This document shows, in pieces, positions 55,077 to 64,000 of a DNA stretch of 64,000 bases. Each line of letters opens with the position of its first letter. The first letter of the stretch is position 1. The notes beneath the pieces are model-generated. The model was given only the letters and a program-made list of their open reading frames with translations. It ran no database searches and was not told the DNA's origin. The stretch is from positions 1,147,645-1,211,644 of the forward strand of contig JAOWCC010000442.1 in NCBI GenBank assembly GCA_030867875.1, read 5' to 3'. The stretch is from Actinernus sp. WN-2022 (Eukaryota; Cnidaria; Anthozoa; Actiniaria; Actinernidae). The position numbers and the translations under genes are program-made.

Positions 55077-57917
55077 GTGACCTTTCACGAGAAAACGTAC
55101 ACTAACGCTTTTCCGTTTAGTGCTCTAAACCGTTTGTTATCCGTTTAAACGGGTAAAAAAGTCGTTTAAACGTTTTCGAAAACCGTTTAAACGTTTTCGA
55201 AAATCGTTTAAACGGTTTAGAATTCCGTTTAAACGATTTGAAAAATCGTTTGCTTTTTCAGCCTGCCCGTTTAAACGTTTTCGCAAATCGTTTGCTTCAA
55301 AACAGAAACCGTTTAAACGATTTTTCGGATCGTTCAATAGTCCGTGTTTGGCCGTTGAATTGCCTTGGCAAACCGTTTAATTGAACAACCAAACTATCTT
55401 ACACGCCGCGCTACGTACTTCACCATGAGAACTTATCTTCCTTTTGTTTTGACAGATCGATATTGCGTATTTCTTACCGCAGGTGAGCCTTGGTGAGTGT
55501 CCTCTGCCACGGACACGGACGAGCCAGTAAACAAACGTTCACCCTCATTGAGTTACTGTAGCTCGAATCGCAAGAACTTCTTAAACGCAAGAAGTTCGAC
55601 CCGCAAGAAGTTCAACTTAATTCAAACGGTTCGAAACTCACTTATGGGAATTGCTGGTTTGCAATAAATAAATATTTATTATAATCCTCAGATAACGAAG
55701 GTGTGACAAAATACGAGATTTAACACCGTTATACAAAATGTAAGATGAATTTCTACAAGTTAAATAACTTGGGTGCTAGAGGTTTTCTAAGTTTTACGCT
55801 GCGAAGTGGCATCTTCCAAGTTTTACGATTCTCTAGCCTGAGAAAACGACCGACTCAGGGATGCAGACACGTGTCTCATTTCGGACACAAAAATACCGCG
55901 GGTTCCAACTTCAATTTCAGAAATTATAATTATCACAAGTGTTTGAACTCATTTGTAAAGGGCAGCATATAAGAATATTAGCGTTATTTAAAATGATTAT
56001 ACAGAATGACTTACCTGGCCTGAACACTGAAGAATCGAACAATCAAGCCATGCTGTACGCCAGATCGACCAGAGAATGTGATGTGAAGATAAACACACCG
56101 GAGTGAAATGAACAAGCCAGGGGATTGCTGTCAGACGTTTTGAGTGGCATCTAACCTTTTTTTTTTCTACATCAAGTAGATATTAGAATGGCTGACTACA
56201 TACCACAGCAAGGAAAATATTTAAGTCATCCAATGCTTGGAGTTGAAATTTTTTTTTTTTTTCTAGTTCAGACCTATTTTATTGTAGGGGGTCCCGGAAC
56301 AGTTCAAACCTATTTTATTGTAGGGGGTCCCGTAGCCTGCGTACGGCATCCACTACTTGAGGGAGAAAGGCGATTTCATCGTTTCCGTAGGGGATGCTGT
56401 ACGTAGGCTAGGGGTCCTGGAACAGTTTAGACAATTCAAAGGGTCCAATAACGGAGTTCCATAGTTGGATATCTTCAATCCCTGGATATGGCAAACCTCC
56501 TGGTGTATATCAAACTGATTTACGCGTCCCCACGAGGCAGTTGCGCTCGACTTTGTTCATTGTCTTTAAACGCATATCACCAAATTGCAAGTACCTTAGT
56601 CATTAAGAGTAAAATAAACATTTTATTGAAAACATCATTTAGCAATATTTACATTGACACTCAGTTGGCTGATTCTAACTTCTCGAAAATGTCGTCTTTG
56701 GTTTCTTTGTCTTGTTGATCCACAGCGTATTGTTTTCTTTGTTGTTATGGAAACATGCAAATTAACTTACAACTTCGCGCGCATGACGGCACCGATGCGC
56801 TCAGAATAATCGGTGTTCTTGCAGAAAAACAAGGGATCCGCTACGCCGAATCATTTGCGCGAGTATATGAAGCACAATATTTCTGATTAATATGTTACTA
56901 CCAGTAAGTCGGAACACTGGAACTCACTTCCAAAACAAACCACCCGGGATCGGAAGTCGGATCAGGAAATTCGCATTCAAAATCATTAATTTGGTGCCGG
57001 TTTAACCTTAATGAACACAACGGGGAGTCGCAAGATTGCAAAGAAGACATCGTAAGAAGAAAAAGATAGGCCTGCAAATGGCAATTTAGACAAGTTTTCA
57101 GGTGAGTTTAACGGCTTGCTTTTACTTTCCACGTTGCATCAGTCGAAGAGCAGGGAAACTGAGAAACTGACAGCGGTAGAGAGAGTATACCTACTATTAT
57201 TTTAGCGCATTCGCTATTGACTATTGTATAGTTTACTTTCATAAAATCTAAATCTAAAATCTTTGTTCCAAAATCATGACTGTGAGAGTAGTTCATATTC
57301 TGATTGGATGTAAGTGTACAACGATTTTATTGAAGTTGTCTGAAACCTGTTAGGGCATTTGAAGTATTGTTTTCCTTGCAGTTATTCGCAAAGTTGAAAG
57401 TGACAAACTGCAAGAAGTTAGCGCTTTTCGTTTCAGTTTTAACTCCAAGATCACGCCTTTGAGGGAAATTTATTGACCCTGCAAAGAAATCCATCCAGTG
57501 ACGCGCTCTTATCCGCAAACATTTACAGGGCCAACAGGACACTCGCGAGTTGCTTTCCGCAAGCAGTTTAATCGTTTAGGCTATCACTGAAAACCGTTTA
57601 ATCACTTTCCAAGATTGTTTAAACGTTTTTAGAAACCGTTTGCTCTTCAACCCAGTCCATTTAAACGTTTTGGTAAACCGTTTGCTTTCCGAAGCTGCCC
57701 GTTTAAACGATCTGAAAAATCGTTTAAACGATCTGAAAAAAACGTTTAAACGATCTGGAAAAGCGTTTAACGATCTGAAAAAACGTTTAAACGATCTGGA
57801 AAAGCGTTTAAACGATCTGGAAAAGCGTTTAAACGACCCAAAAAAGCGTTTACTAACCGTTTAAATTTGCCCGTTTAACGGAAAAGCGTTAGTGTACGTT
57901 TTCTCGTGAAAGGTCAC
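55077..57917. mobile_element. 2.84-kb foldback-type element with CGTTTAAACG-rich arms
   Basis: Ends GTGACCTTTCACGAGAAAAC and the perfect inverse extend about 40 bp to TTTTCCGTTTA. The flanks repeat ATTT (55073-55076, 57918-57921), a possible 4-bp target duplication. Inside each end lies an array of about 250-340 bp (55120-55380 and 57560-57880) built from CGTTTAAACG-type palindromes spaced about 20-24 bp, giving accidental heptad-like frames (RLNDLEKRLNDLEK on the plus strand at the right). The interior contains a hairpin at 56334-56412 and no recognised transposase. Confidence 0.85.
56254..56412. repeat. Two-copy direct repeat and hairpin MITE inside the foldback element
   Basis: CCTATTTTATTGTAGGGGGT occurs twice (56273, 56309). 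It is followed by a hairpin with arms TAGCCTGCGTACGGCATCC and GGATGCTGTACGTAGGCTA (56334-56412). Confidence 0.75.
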
Positions 57918-58018
57918 ATTTAGAGAAGTTGTCTCATATTTTCATACAAAAAAACTCATTTCTCAAGCTCCAAGTGCAAGAAATGATGCGAAACTTTGAA
58001 AGCCTTGTTTTCATGCCA

Positions 58019-59960
58019 TGATTTTTTTTTTATTTTTTTTTTTTTTAACTTTATTTACCCACGGTAAACTCATCAGGAATTTTACATATGAAAATAACGT
58101 AAGATAACTACAATAAAAATACTACTAATAATTAGACTATAAACTTATACAGACTATAAGCGATTAAAATATTGTAAGAACTATTAAACTACAAATATTC
58201 AACTTTAATTCTAATTTATAATTAACTCTAAATGACTACAAACATCAACAAAAGGACCTGCTTTACATGAGTGCCGTGCTTCTACTTAATAATCTAATTG
58301 ATGTCAGAAAAGTAACTGCTGCACGCAGAGCGAAAGTTGCTTAGAGTTCTAGCTTGCCGCAATTCTACAGGGAGGCTATTCCATATCACTGCACCACTAT
58401 AGCTAAAACTGTTTTTCAAAAAATTAGTGCGCGGGAAAGGAACAGCAAGTTTGCCCTCGGTGTCTCTTAAAGAATAATTTGAAACGCTGCTTTGGTCGAC
58501 AAATTTGGTACGTAGATAATCAGGGACAAGTCCGTTAATAGATTTATAAACCATGACAGCTTTGTGGATATGGCGTTGTGTTTCAAGTTTTTGCCAGCCA
58601 AGTTCCTCGAAAAGACAATCGGCATTAGCGTCATAATTTGAAAAGGTTAATACTCTGGATGCGCGATTTTGTAATTTCTGAAGTTTGGCAGATAAGGTTT
58701 TATTACAATTCCCCCACACAACACTGCAATAATCAAAATGTGGTTGAACTAAAGAGTTAAATATAAATTGCAGCGTTTTGCGAGGTACAAAAGATCGAAT
58801 GCGCTTCAGGGCTCCAATGCCGGAGGCGATTTTCTTGGACATTGATTCAATGTGAACGGACCAAGACAGATTTTCGTCGATATGGACACCCAAAGATTTT
58901 GAAACGGGTACTTGTTTTATAGGAGTCCCATTGATAGCTAATGATGGGACATCGTCAAAGGTATTAAGCCTTTGTCTCGACCCGATCAACATAAATTCTG
59001 TCTTTGAATTATTAAGTGTTAGTTTGTTCACAATAAGCCACTCATTGATATTGGCAAGGTCCTGATTGAGATTTAGCTCTATGAGAGAGACATCATTACT
59101 TGTGTAAGTCAAATGAGTATCATCTGCATACATTCGAGGCTGCGAATAGTTTAAACATTTTGGTAGGTCGTTTATATACAGTAAGAATAATAGCGGTCCA
59201 AGGATTGTTCCTTGGGGAATACCGCAAGTTAATGAGCGGTTTTCCGAAAAACACCCATTAACAAAACTCTTTTGACTCCGATCGTTCAGGTAAGACTTGA
59301 ACCAGATATTTTCGCCGCCCCTAATGCCATACAAATTTAATTTCGATAACAAAATATTGTGGTCTACCGTATCGAACGCCTTTTTGAGGTCTAAAAATAC
59401 AACGGCATTCACAGTACCACTATCAATATTAAAAGCCCAGTTATCCGTAGCCTCGAGTAGAGCAGTGATCGTAGAATGGAGGCGTCGGAACCCTGATTGG
59501 TGGTTCGAGATTAAATTATGTTCGTTTAGATAGGCAAAAACTTGATCATAAATTATTCTTTCGAAAACTTTTGCCACAGCCGGTATAATCGATATGGGTC
59601 GATAATTATTCAAATCAGCGCGTTCCCCTTGTTTGAATAATGGAATTACTTTAGAGCACTTCCACTCTTCCGGAAATATACTGGTGACAATAGAACAGTT
59701 GAAAATCGAACAAAGGGAGCTCGCGATTAGATCGGCACATTCACGTAAAAGTCTAACGGATATCTTATCTAACCCAGTTGCTTTAGATTTGCTAAGTTTA
59801 GTCAAGAAAGAAAGGACTCTGGAGCTATTTGTTGGTTTTAGTGCAAAGGTCGCCTGGTCGTGCGACAGGCCATCAAAATAGTCTTGGAAAGATCGGTCAT
59901 TTACATTCAATGGGACTTCTTTTGCGAGCTTCGGACCAATAGTAGCGAAGTGATTGTTAC
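58019..59960 (-). mobile_element. 5'-truncated non-LTR retrotransposon (LINE)
   Basis: Minus-strand insertion: a T-run at 58022-58047 is its poly(A) tail, the RT ORF ends at 58294, and the 5' end is cut within the RT domain at about 59960. The 10-mer TTTCATGCCA flanks both sides (58009-58018 and 59961-59970) and fits a target-site duplication made by target-primed reverse transcription. Confidence 0.85.
58294..59910 (-). CDS. Non-LTR reverse transcriptase, intact frame over 538 codons
   Basis: Reverse transcriptase of a non-LTR element. Domain motifs in order: SKATGLDKISVRLLRE (finger), WKCSKVIPLFKQ and NNYRPISIIPAVAKVFE (about residues 90-115), SGFRRLHSTITALL, VVFLDLKKAFDTVDH (motif A, catalytic D), GIPQGTILGPLLFLLYIND (motif B), MYADDTHL (motif C, catalytic YADD), SKSLGVHIDENLSW, then a C-terminal region WNSLPVELRQARTLSNF typical of cnidarian elements. 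The frame continues upstream of the listed methionine (NNHFATIGPKLAKEVPLN) to the truncation at 59960, so the ATG is not a natural start. No stop or frameshift breaks the 538 codons, which suggests a fairly recent insertion. The endonuclease is missing. CR1/L2/Jockey-like; clade not resolved. Confidence 0.95.
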   Translation of the reverse strand: MNVNDRSFQDYFDGLSHDQATFALKPTNSSRVLSFLTKLSKSKATGLDKISVRLLRECADLIASSLCSIFNCSIVTSIFPEEWKCSKVIPLFKQGERADLNNYRPISIIPAVAKVFERIIYDQVFAYLNEHNLISNHQSGFRRLHSTITALLEATDNWAFNIDSGTVNAVVFLDLKKAFDTVDHNILLSKLNLYGIRGGENIWFKSYLNDRSQKSFVNGCFSENRSLTCGIPQGTILGPLLFLLYINDLPKCLNYSQPRMYADDTHLTYTSNDVSLIELNLNQDLANINEWLIVNKLTLNNSKTEFMLIGSRQRLNTFDDVPSLAINGTPIKQVPVSKSLGVHIDENLSWSVHIESMSKKIASGIGALKRIRSFVPRKTLQFIFNSLVQPHFDYCSVVWGNCNKTLSAKLQKLQNRASRVLTFSNYDANADCLFEELGWQKLETQRHIHKAVMVYKSINGLVPDYLRTKFVDQSSVSNYSLRDTEGKLAVPFPRTNFLKNSFSYSGAVIWNSLPVELRQARTLSNFRSACSSYFSDIN

Positions 59961-59970
59961 TTTCATGCCA

Positions 59971-61394
59971 ACCATTCCCAGGTTGGCTTTCTTCAAGAGA
60001 TGTTTAGGTTTTGATCTCATTTTGTTATATCTTTGCTTCCACAACGTTTCTAAATTTATCATCTTGTAGCAGTCAGCTTTGATTATGCTCTGCTCAGAAA
60101 TAATATTGCCAAACTGTTCTCGAGCATGTTTATTCACAGGAAAATGAGATGTTTGGCATGTTTACAAATTCATTCTCAGACACTAATAACTTAATTTATA
60201 CATTGCCCGATCATCGGCATGCAATAGTTTGTCATGTTTTAATTCTGGTTAGGGAATTCTGTCTCTTGGATGAACAGTTAAGGAATCAGGTTTTGGAATT
60301 CTCTGGTGTGGTAATTTCTCCCTAATTTGCGTTCCAAAAAATGCACAAAACACAAGTTCAATGGTCATTATCGTAACCCGATGTATTTGTGACCTCGCGT
60401 TTGCTTTGTGTTTGCTATGTGTTTGCTTTGCATTTACTTTGTGGTTGCTTTGCATTTTACTCTATATTCATAGTCTTTAAATCATGCAAAACTTAAAGAC
60501 TATGTTAAACATTACTAGAGAGCTAAATTATTAAACATTACTTAATAAGAGAGCTAAATTGTATTTAAAAAATAATCTATTGATATACAAACTATTAAAG
60601 TGCTCAGTGTTAACTTTGGGGCATGCACAACCCTTTTTTCTAAGATTAGAGTTTACCGGTAAAATCATGTCTGCCATTACTGGAAGCCGTTCTCTGTATT
60701 CAGTGGAAGTAACATCATACACTTAACACGACAACCTCATGGCGCAAAATGGTGTGCATAAAAATCTACCCAACCTCACAAAGATAAATATAACTTTCTC
60801 CTTATGTATGTAAAGACGTTTTTAGTAGAAATATGCCTCCAGGCGTTCTGTTCTGCAGACAAGCGTTAAGTGTATGACATCACTTCCGCTGAATAAACCT
60901 TTGTTTAAAGCTGAACAAAGGGAATGGCCTCCAGTAATGGCGGACGTTTAGATTCAATGTTCGGAGCTAAAATAATAAGACTTGCTTTTGTTGTATCAGA
61001 AAACAATTTGAAATGGTAATAATATAATATCAACTCTACTTTATGAATATGCAAAAACATTGATATGTCAAATTTGGTCGTAGTGGCACTTTAAAGTGCA
61101 TATGAAGCGAAAATTACGTTGAGCTAATGTTAAAATGCTTTCGAAATGAGGAATAATGACATTTTCCATTTGTCAAAATCTTGTCTCGTTTCAGAGATAT
61201 TCAGGTTTTTGTAATATGCAAATGAGATGACGTATGACGTCACCTTGGAGACAAATCACAAATGAAGAATATCTCTACAAATTCCGATTCTGAAATTACT
61301 GAACATTGCCTGTTATTTTTACCTGCCAATCACGTTTCTAAAGCTGGATACCATGTAATTAACATAATCAATGTTCTCTGTCAAATCTTTACAG
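59971..61394 (+). other. HDAC intron, no gene recognised
   Basis: Holds GTTTGCTTTG-type repeats (60400-60460) and, at 61090-61125, CACTTTAAAGTGCATATGAAGC, which looks like one end of a TTAA-type MITE. The region ends with acceptor TCTTTACAG. Confidence 0.5.
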
Positions 61395-61466
61395 CAATCC
61401 CAGAGGATGTCTTGCCAGAGGAGAGTGATAATGAGGATGATGACGACCCAGGACAAAGAATAAGTA
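61395..61466 (+). CDS. HDAC1: HDAC1/2 exon (start of acidic C-terminal tail)
   Basis: Acceptor AAATCTTTACAG, donor AGTA/GTAAGT. With the base carried over it reads PIPEDVLPEESDNEDDDDPG and QRIS. It aligns with the AIPED...EDEDDPDKRIS stretch after the catalytic domain in vertebrate HDAC1, so the first residue is Pro where vertebrates have Ala. The remaining tail (SDKRIACEEEFSDSE-like) was not found in the last 2.5 kb, so the next exon lies beyond the window. Confidence 0.93.
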
Positions 61467-61573
61467 GTAAGTGTACAGGGACTGATGCTGAGACAGGCGT
61501 GGAAGAATGTTGCTTCCCTTGTTCCTTTAGTCAATGGAGAGTTTCGGAGTTCTAAACAGTCTTAGTATCTTAA

Positions 61574-62073
61574 AGTGCCTATAACCCTTTTCCAATTTTT
61601 AGCTTATGAACCTCCGAAAAGTTTTGAGTACTTCTGTGAAGAAAGCTTTGGTTTTGAGTGAATACTTTATGTTCTACGCTTGTTTGAAATCATGTAAATG
61701 TAACCTTTCCTGACCCATGACCGTGTAAGTAAAAGCCTGGGTCAATACCTGTATAGACGTCATATACATTGTAATTAATCCGGCTTTGCATTTGAAGAAA
61801 TAGTTAACATGTTGACTAAAATGACTTTTTTCTATGCATCGATGTTGTTGTGATAAAAAGGCGCCATGGAGAATAATGCATTAATGAGATGTCAGACGTC
61901 TACCCAGGTTTCAACCCAGGCTCAGTTTACTTACACGGTCATGGGTCAAGAAAGGTCACATTTACATGATTTTAAACAAGCGTAGAACATAAAGTATTCA
62001 CTTTTAACCAAAACTTTCTCAAAACTTTTCGGAGGTTATAAGCTATCAAAATTACAAAAGGGTGATAGGCACT
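61574..62073. mobile_element. 500-bp TTAA-flanked palindromic MITE, AGTGCC family (copy 2)
   Basis: Runs from AGTGCCTATAACCCTTTT to the inverse, flanked by TTAA (61570-61573, 62074-62077). Nearly the entire element pairs with itself (for example GTTCTACGCTTGTTTGAAAT and GTGTAAGTAAA against their inverses), leaving a central loop of about 150 bp. It lies 107 bp after the last visible HDAC exon. The ends match copy 1 at 6605-7305, the interiors do not. Confidence 0.9.
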
Positions 62074-62189
62074 TTAAAGCCCAATTGAAGGGCTGTGTGC
62101 AAAAGCCGGGCGTAAGTGTAAAATTCGATTTAGCGAACTGTCAATCAAACATTAGTACTGTCCAGAGATGCCCTTGTGAAACAGAACTT

Positions 62190-62292
62190 GAATTTTCTAG
62201 AATATTCTAGAAATAGCTTAGAAATATTCTAGAATAAAGTTCCAGCTTTTTCTAGAATATTCTATAATTGAATTCTAGAATATTCTAGTTTG
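62190..62292. promoter_or_regulatory. Cluster of heat-shock-element-like TTCnnGAA repeats
   Basis: 62195-62212 reads TTCTAGAATATTCTAGAA, four perfect alternating nGAAn pentamers, the classical binding site of heat shock factor. Further partial sites lie at 62227-62236, 62250-62262 and 62273-62285. The cluster is intronic and next to a minisatellite, so sequence-level match does not show function. Confidence 0.45.
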
Positions 62293-62359
62293 TTAAAGTT
62301 TTTATGCAAATTAGGCAAGATTAAGCTGGAATTTCTGTAACAGCATGTTCAAGCTTTTC

Positions 62360-62830
62360 AAGATAATTCTAGCTTTTGGTTTAACATCATTCAAGCTTAT
62401 TCAGGCTTTTTGGCATTTGATATTCCAGCTTTTTCAAACAAATTCCAGCTATTGGCATATGTGATATTCCAGCTTTTTCAAGCAAATTCCAGCTTTTGGC
62501 ATTTGATATTCCAACTTTTTCAAGCAAATTCCAGCTTTTGGCATGTGATATTCCAGCTTTTTCAAGCAAATTCCTGCTTTTGGCATGTGATATTCCAGCT
62601 TTTTCAAGCAAATTCCAGCTTTTGGCATTTGCTATTCCAGCTTTTTCAAGCAAATTCCATCTTTTGGCATGCGATATTCCAGCTTTTTCAAGCAAATTCC
62701 AGCTTTTGGCATGTGATATTCCAGCTTTTTCAAGCAAATTCCAGCTTTTGTCAATGGAATTCCAGCTTTTTCAAGCTTTTAGCACATACTGAATTCCAGC
62801 TTTTTCAAGCTTATTCAAGCTTTTATATAT
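62360..62830. repeat. 42-bp minisatellite, about nine units
   Basis: TTCCAGCTTTTTCAAGCAAA and TTCCAGCTTTTGGCATGTGA form a 42-bp unit (first unit 44 bp). Because 42 is a multiple of three and lacks stops in several frames, it gives long repetitive frames on both strands (14-residue unit WNLLEKAGISHAKS on the minus strand). It extends into shorter TTTTTCAAGC repeats up to 62830. Confidence 0.95.
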
Positions 62831-63640
62831 ACATGTACATGTTGCACTAGGACTACATTAATTCAAGCATTTTCACACTAATTCAAGCCACATGATGATA
62901 TTAACCTGTATTATAAATACTTACTTAATTCATTGATGAATGAATTGAACCCTAACACCATTTGGATGCTGTATGGCAAGCCATTTTCAAAAATGCAGAA
63001 AGGTAGACATGCATTCAATAATGGATGTAAGGAAAACAGCATTTTCAAACAGGTAACGCAACTGATGTTGTACACTGCTAGCTATATTAATATACATGTA
63101 CATGTAGAAAGCAGATTAATTACATGTCAATGTAGCATTAAATTGATGAGGCATACATATATGTAATAATATACTATAAACAGTAACTGCCACACAAACA
63201 TAACATTGTGTGATACATGTAAGTATATATTAAGTATAAACAATACATGTACACTGTATCTATAGATATTTTAAGCTTACAAGTTTAAATAATAAAATTA
63301 ATTACTACATGCCGAACGTATGAAACAGCATATAAGCTACATGTATATAATATATAGTATTGCATGGAGAAAAGATGAAAACACAATATAACATTTCATA
63401 ATAGCTCAATCTTGTTTATTTTTAAAAAGAACAAAATTGGAAACTCAAATTAGATCATTTAAAAGCAATATTTACAATGGGATTTGCTAACTTTCAATTA
63501 ACAGTACAAATATACTACACAAGGAGCTATAGGTACATGTAGCAGAGATTGCAGAATACTCAGACACTAGACTGACATGTATATATAGCTAATTCATTTT
63601 CGAAGTGTCCCATTAAATGAACCCTGAATCCTTATACCAT
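62831..63640. other. No gene recognised
   Basis: AT-rich with many TACATGTA motifs. 62960-63056 is the second copy of the short repeat at 28100. No exon resembling the HDAC tail was seen. Confidence 0.45.
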
Positions 63641-63679
63641 AAAACTATAATTATCGCCTCCCCTTCTTCTCTGGTTATA

Positions 63680-63990
63680 TAGGCCAATCAATCTGGTGAT
63701 ACACCTCACAGCCACTGTTCGGGTAAAAAATCTCTGATTTTTTTTAACGGGACCTGCAACTACCATAGGGGGTGATCAAAGCCAGGACTATGCTAAACCA
63801 CTGATCAAATTGGAATTTAGCATGTTGTTTTTTTGGACAGAGGAAAACCGGATAACCCGAATAAAAACCCTTGGAGCAAGGGTGAATACCAACAAACTCA
63901 ACTCACATGTGGTGCCCACGAACTATAATTGCATCCGGGTCACAAAGGTGAATACCACTGCAACACCCTGGCTCCTCTGGTTGCATGTTA
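63680..63990 (-). repeat. SINE-like dispersed repeat
   Basis: In the minus orientation it contains GGTTATCCGGTTTTCCTC and CATGTGAGTTGAGTTTGTTG, phrases I associate with a common cnidarian SINE-type repeat; GGTTCTCCGGTTTCCTCC at about 35155 is a related fragment. The tRNA-like head is not clear. Confidence 0.4.
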
Positions 63991-64000
63991 TAATAATTAT

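Larger units (their letters stand above)
38763..61466 (+). other. HDAC1: HDAC1/HDAC2 orthologue, gene span (partial)
   Basis: Seven plus-strand exons (38763, 41319, 43561, 44431, 45835, 52904, 61395) join in frame to give about 288 residues of a class I histone deacetylase, from the mid catalytic domain to the start of the acidic C-terminal tail. The enzyme removes acetyl groups from histone lysines in nuclear co-repressor complexes (Sin3, NuRD, CoREST in other animals). The segments match the vertebrate gene from its fifth exon on. The N-terminal part and the tail end were not found and should lie outside the window or in a gap. Intron lengths are about 2.4, 2.1, 0.8, 1.3, 6.8 and 8.4 kb, enlarged by transposons. 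Confidence 0.95.

Noticed and set aside
55137..55337. Coiled-coil-like ORF (66 aa, minus) and its counterpart at 57640-57864 (+)
   Set aside because: Both are direct translations of the CGTTTAAACG palindrome arrays in a transposon; the apparent repeat peptide follows from the DNA period.
62387..62850. Repeat-protein genes of 116 and 146 aa
   Set aside because: They are frames of the 42-bp minisatellite, on both strands at once, without start context, splice sites or conserved flanks.

Overview
The window looks like animal nuclear DNA, most likely from a cnidarian (anthozoan or stony-coral type). Reasons: it is AT-rich, genes are split by long introns with GT-AG junctions, the only clear conserved gene is a class I histone deacetylase, and the rest is packed with short inverted-repeat transposons (MITEs), minisatellites and decayed retroelements. 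The organism assignment is inference. Nothing prokaryotic (operons, ribosome binding sites, CRISPR) is present.

Layout. 1-1.1 kb: a 31-bp minisatellite interrupted by a 583-bp inverted-repeat element. 1.39-1.95 kb: a broken protein-primed type B DNA polymerase relic (Polinton/Maverick-like). 2.0-4.26 kb: the integrase end of an LTR retrotransposon on the minus strand, split by a MITE. 4.3-15.7 kb: mostly unrecognised DNA with several MITEs and one tRNA-derived SINE. 15.77-17.1 kb: a GC-rich gag-like zinc-knuckle region followed by a reverse transcriptase remnant; part of it recurs inverted at 29.7-30.46 kb. 18.1-21.5 kb: a 414-bp foldback element, a 1.47-kb TTAA-flanked element and a small hAT-like MITE. 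21.65-24.01 kb: the last two exons of a DUF3987-like gene on the plus strand. 24.1-38.7 kb: repeats, another RT remnant, a second SINE and the endonuclease part of a non-LTR element.

38.76-61.47 kb: seven consecutive internal exons of an HDAC1/2 orthologue on the plus strand. All junctions keep frame, and all visible catalytic, zinc and inositol-phosphate residues are conserved. The first four exons expected from the vertebrate gene and the C-terminal tail exon(s) were not found and probably lie outside the window. The introns are crowded with transposons: a MITE begins 7 bp inside one donor, a 1.75-kb TA-flanked element sits in the next intron, a 5.5-kb inverted-repeat element carries two other transposons nested inside it, a 2.84-kb foldback element has arms made of CGTTTAAACG-like palindromes, and a 5'-truncated LINE has an identifiable 10-bp target duplication.

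61.5-64 kb: a nearly fully palindromic 500-bp TTAA element, a dense cluster of heat-shock-element-like TTCnnGAA repeats, a 42-bp minisatellite that stays open in several frames, and a SINE-like tail. The main biology is therefore one essential chromatin gene whose introns preserve a readable history of nested transposition, including several short-element families for which empty sites or target duplications can be read directly.
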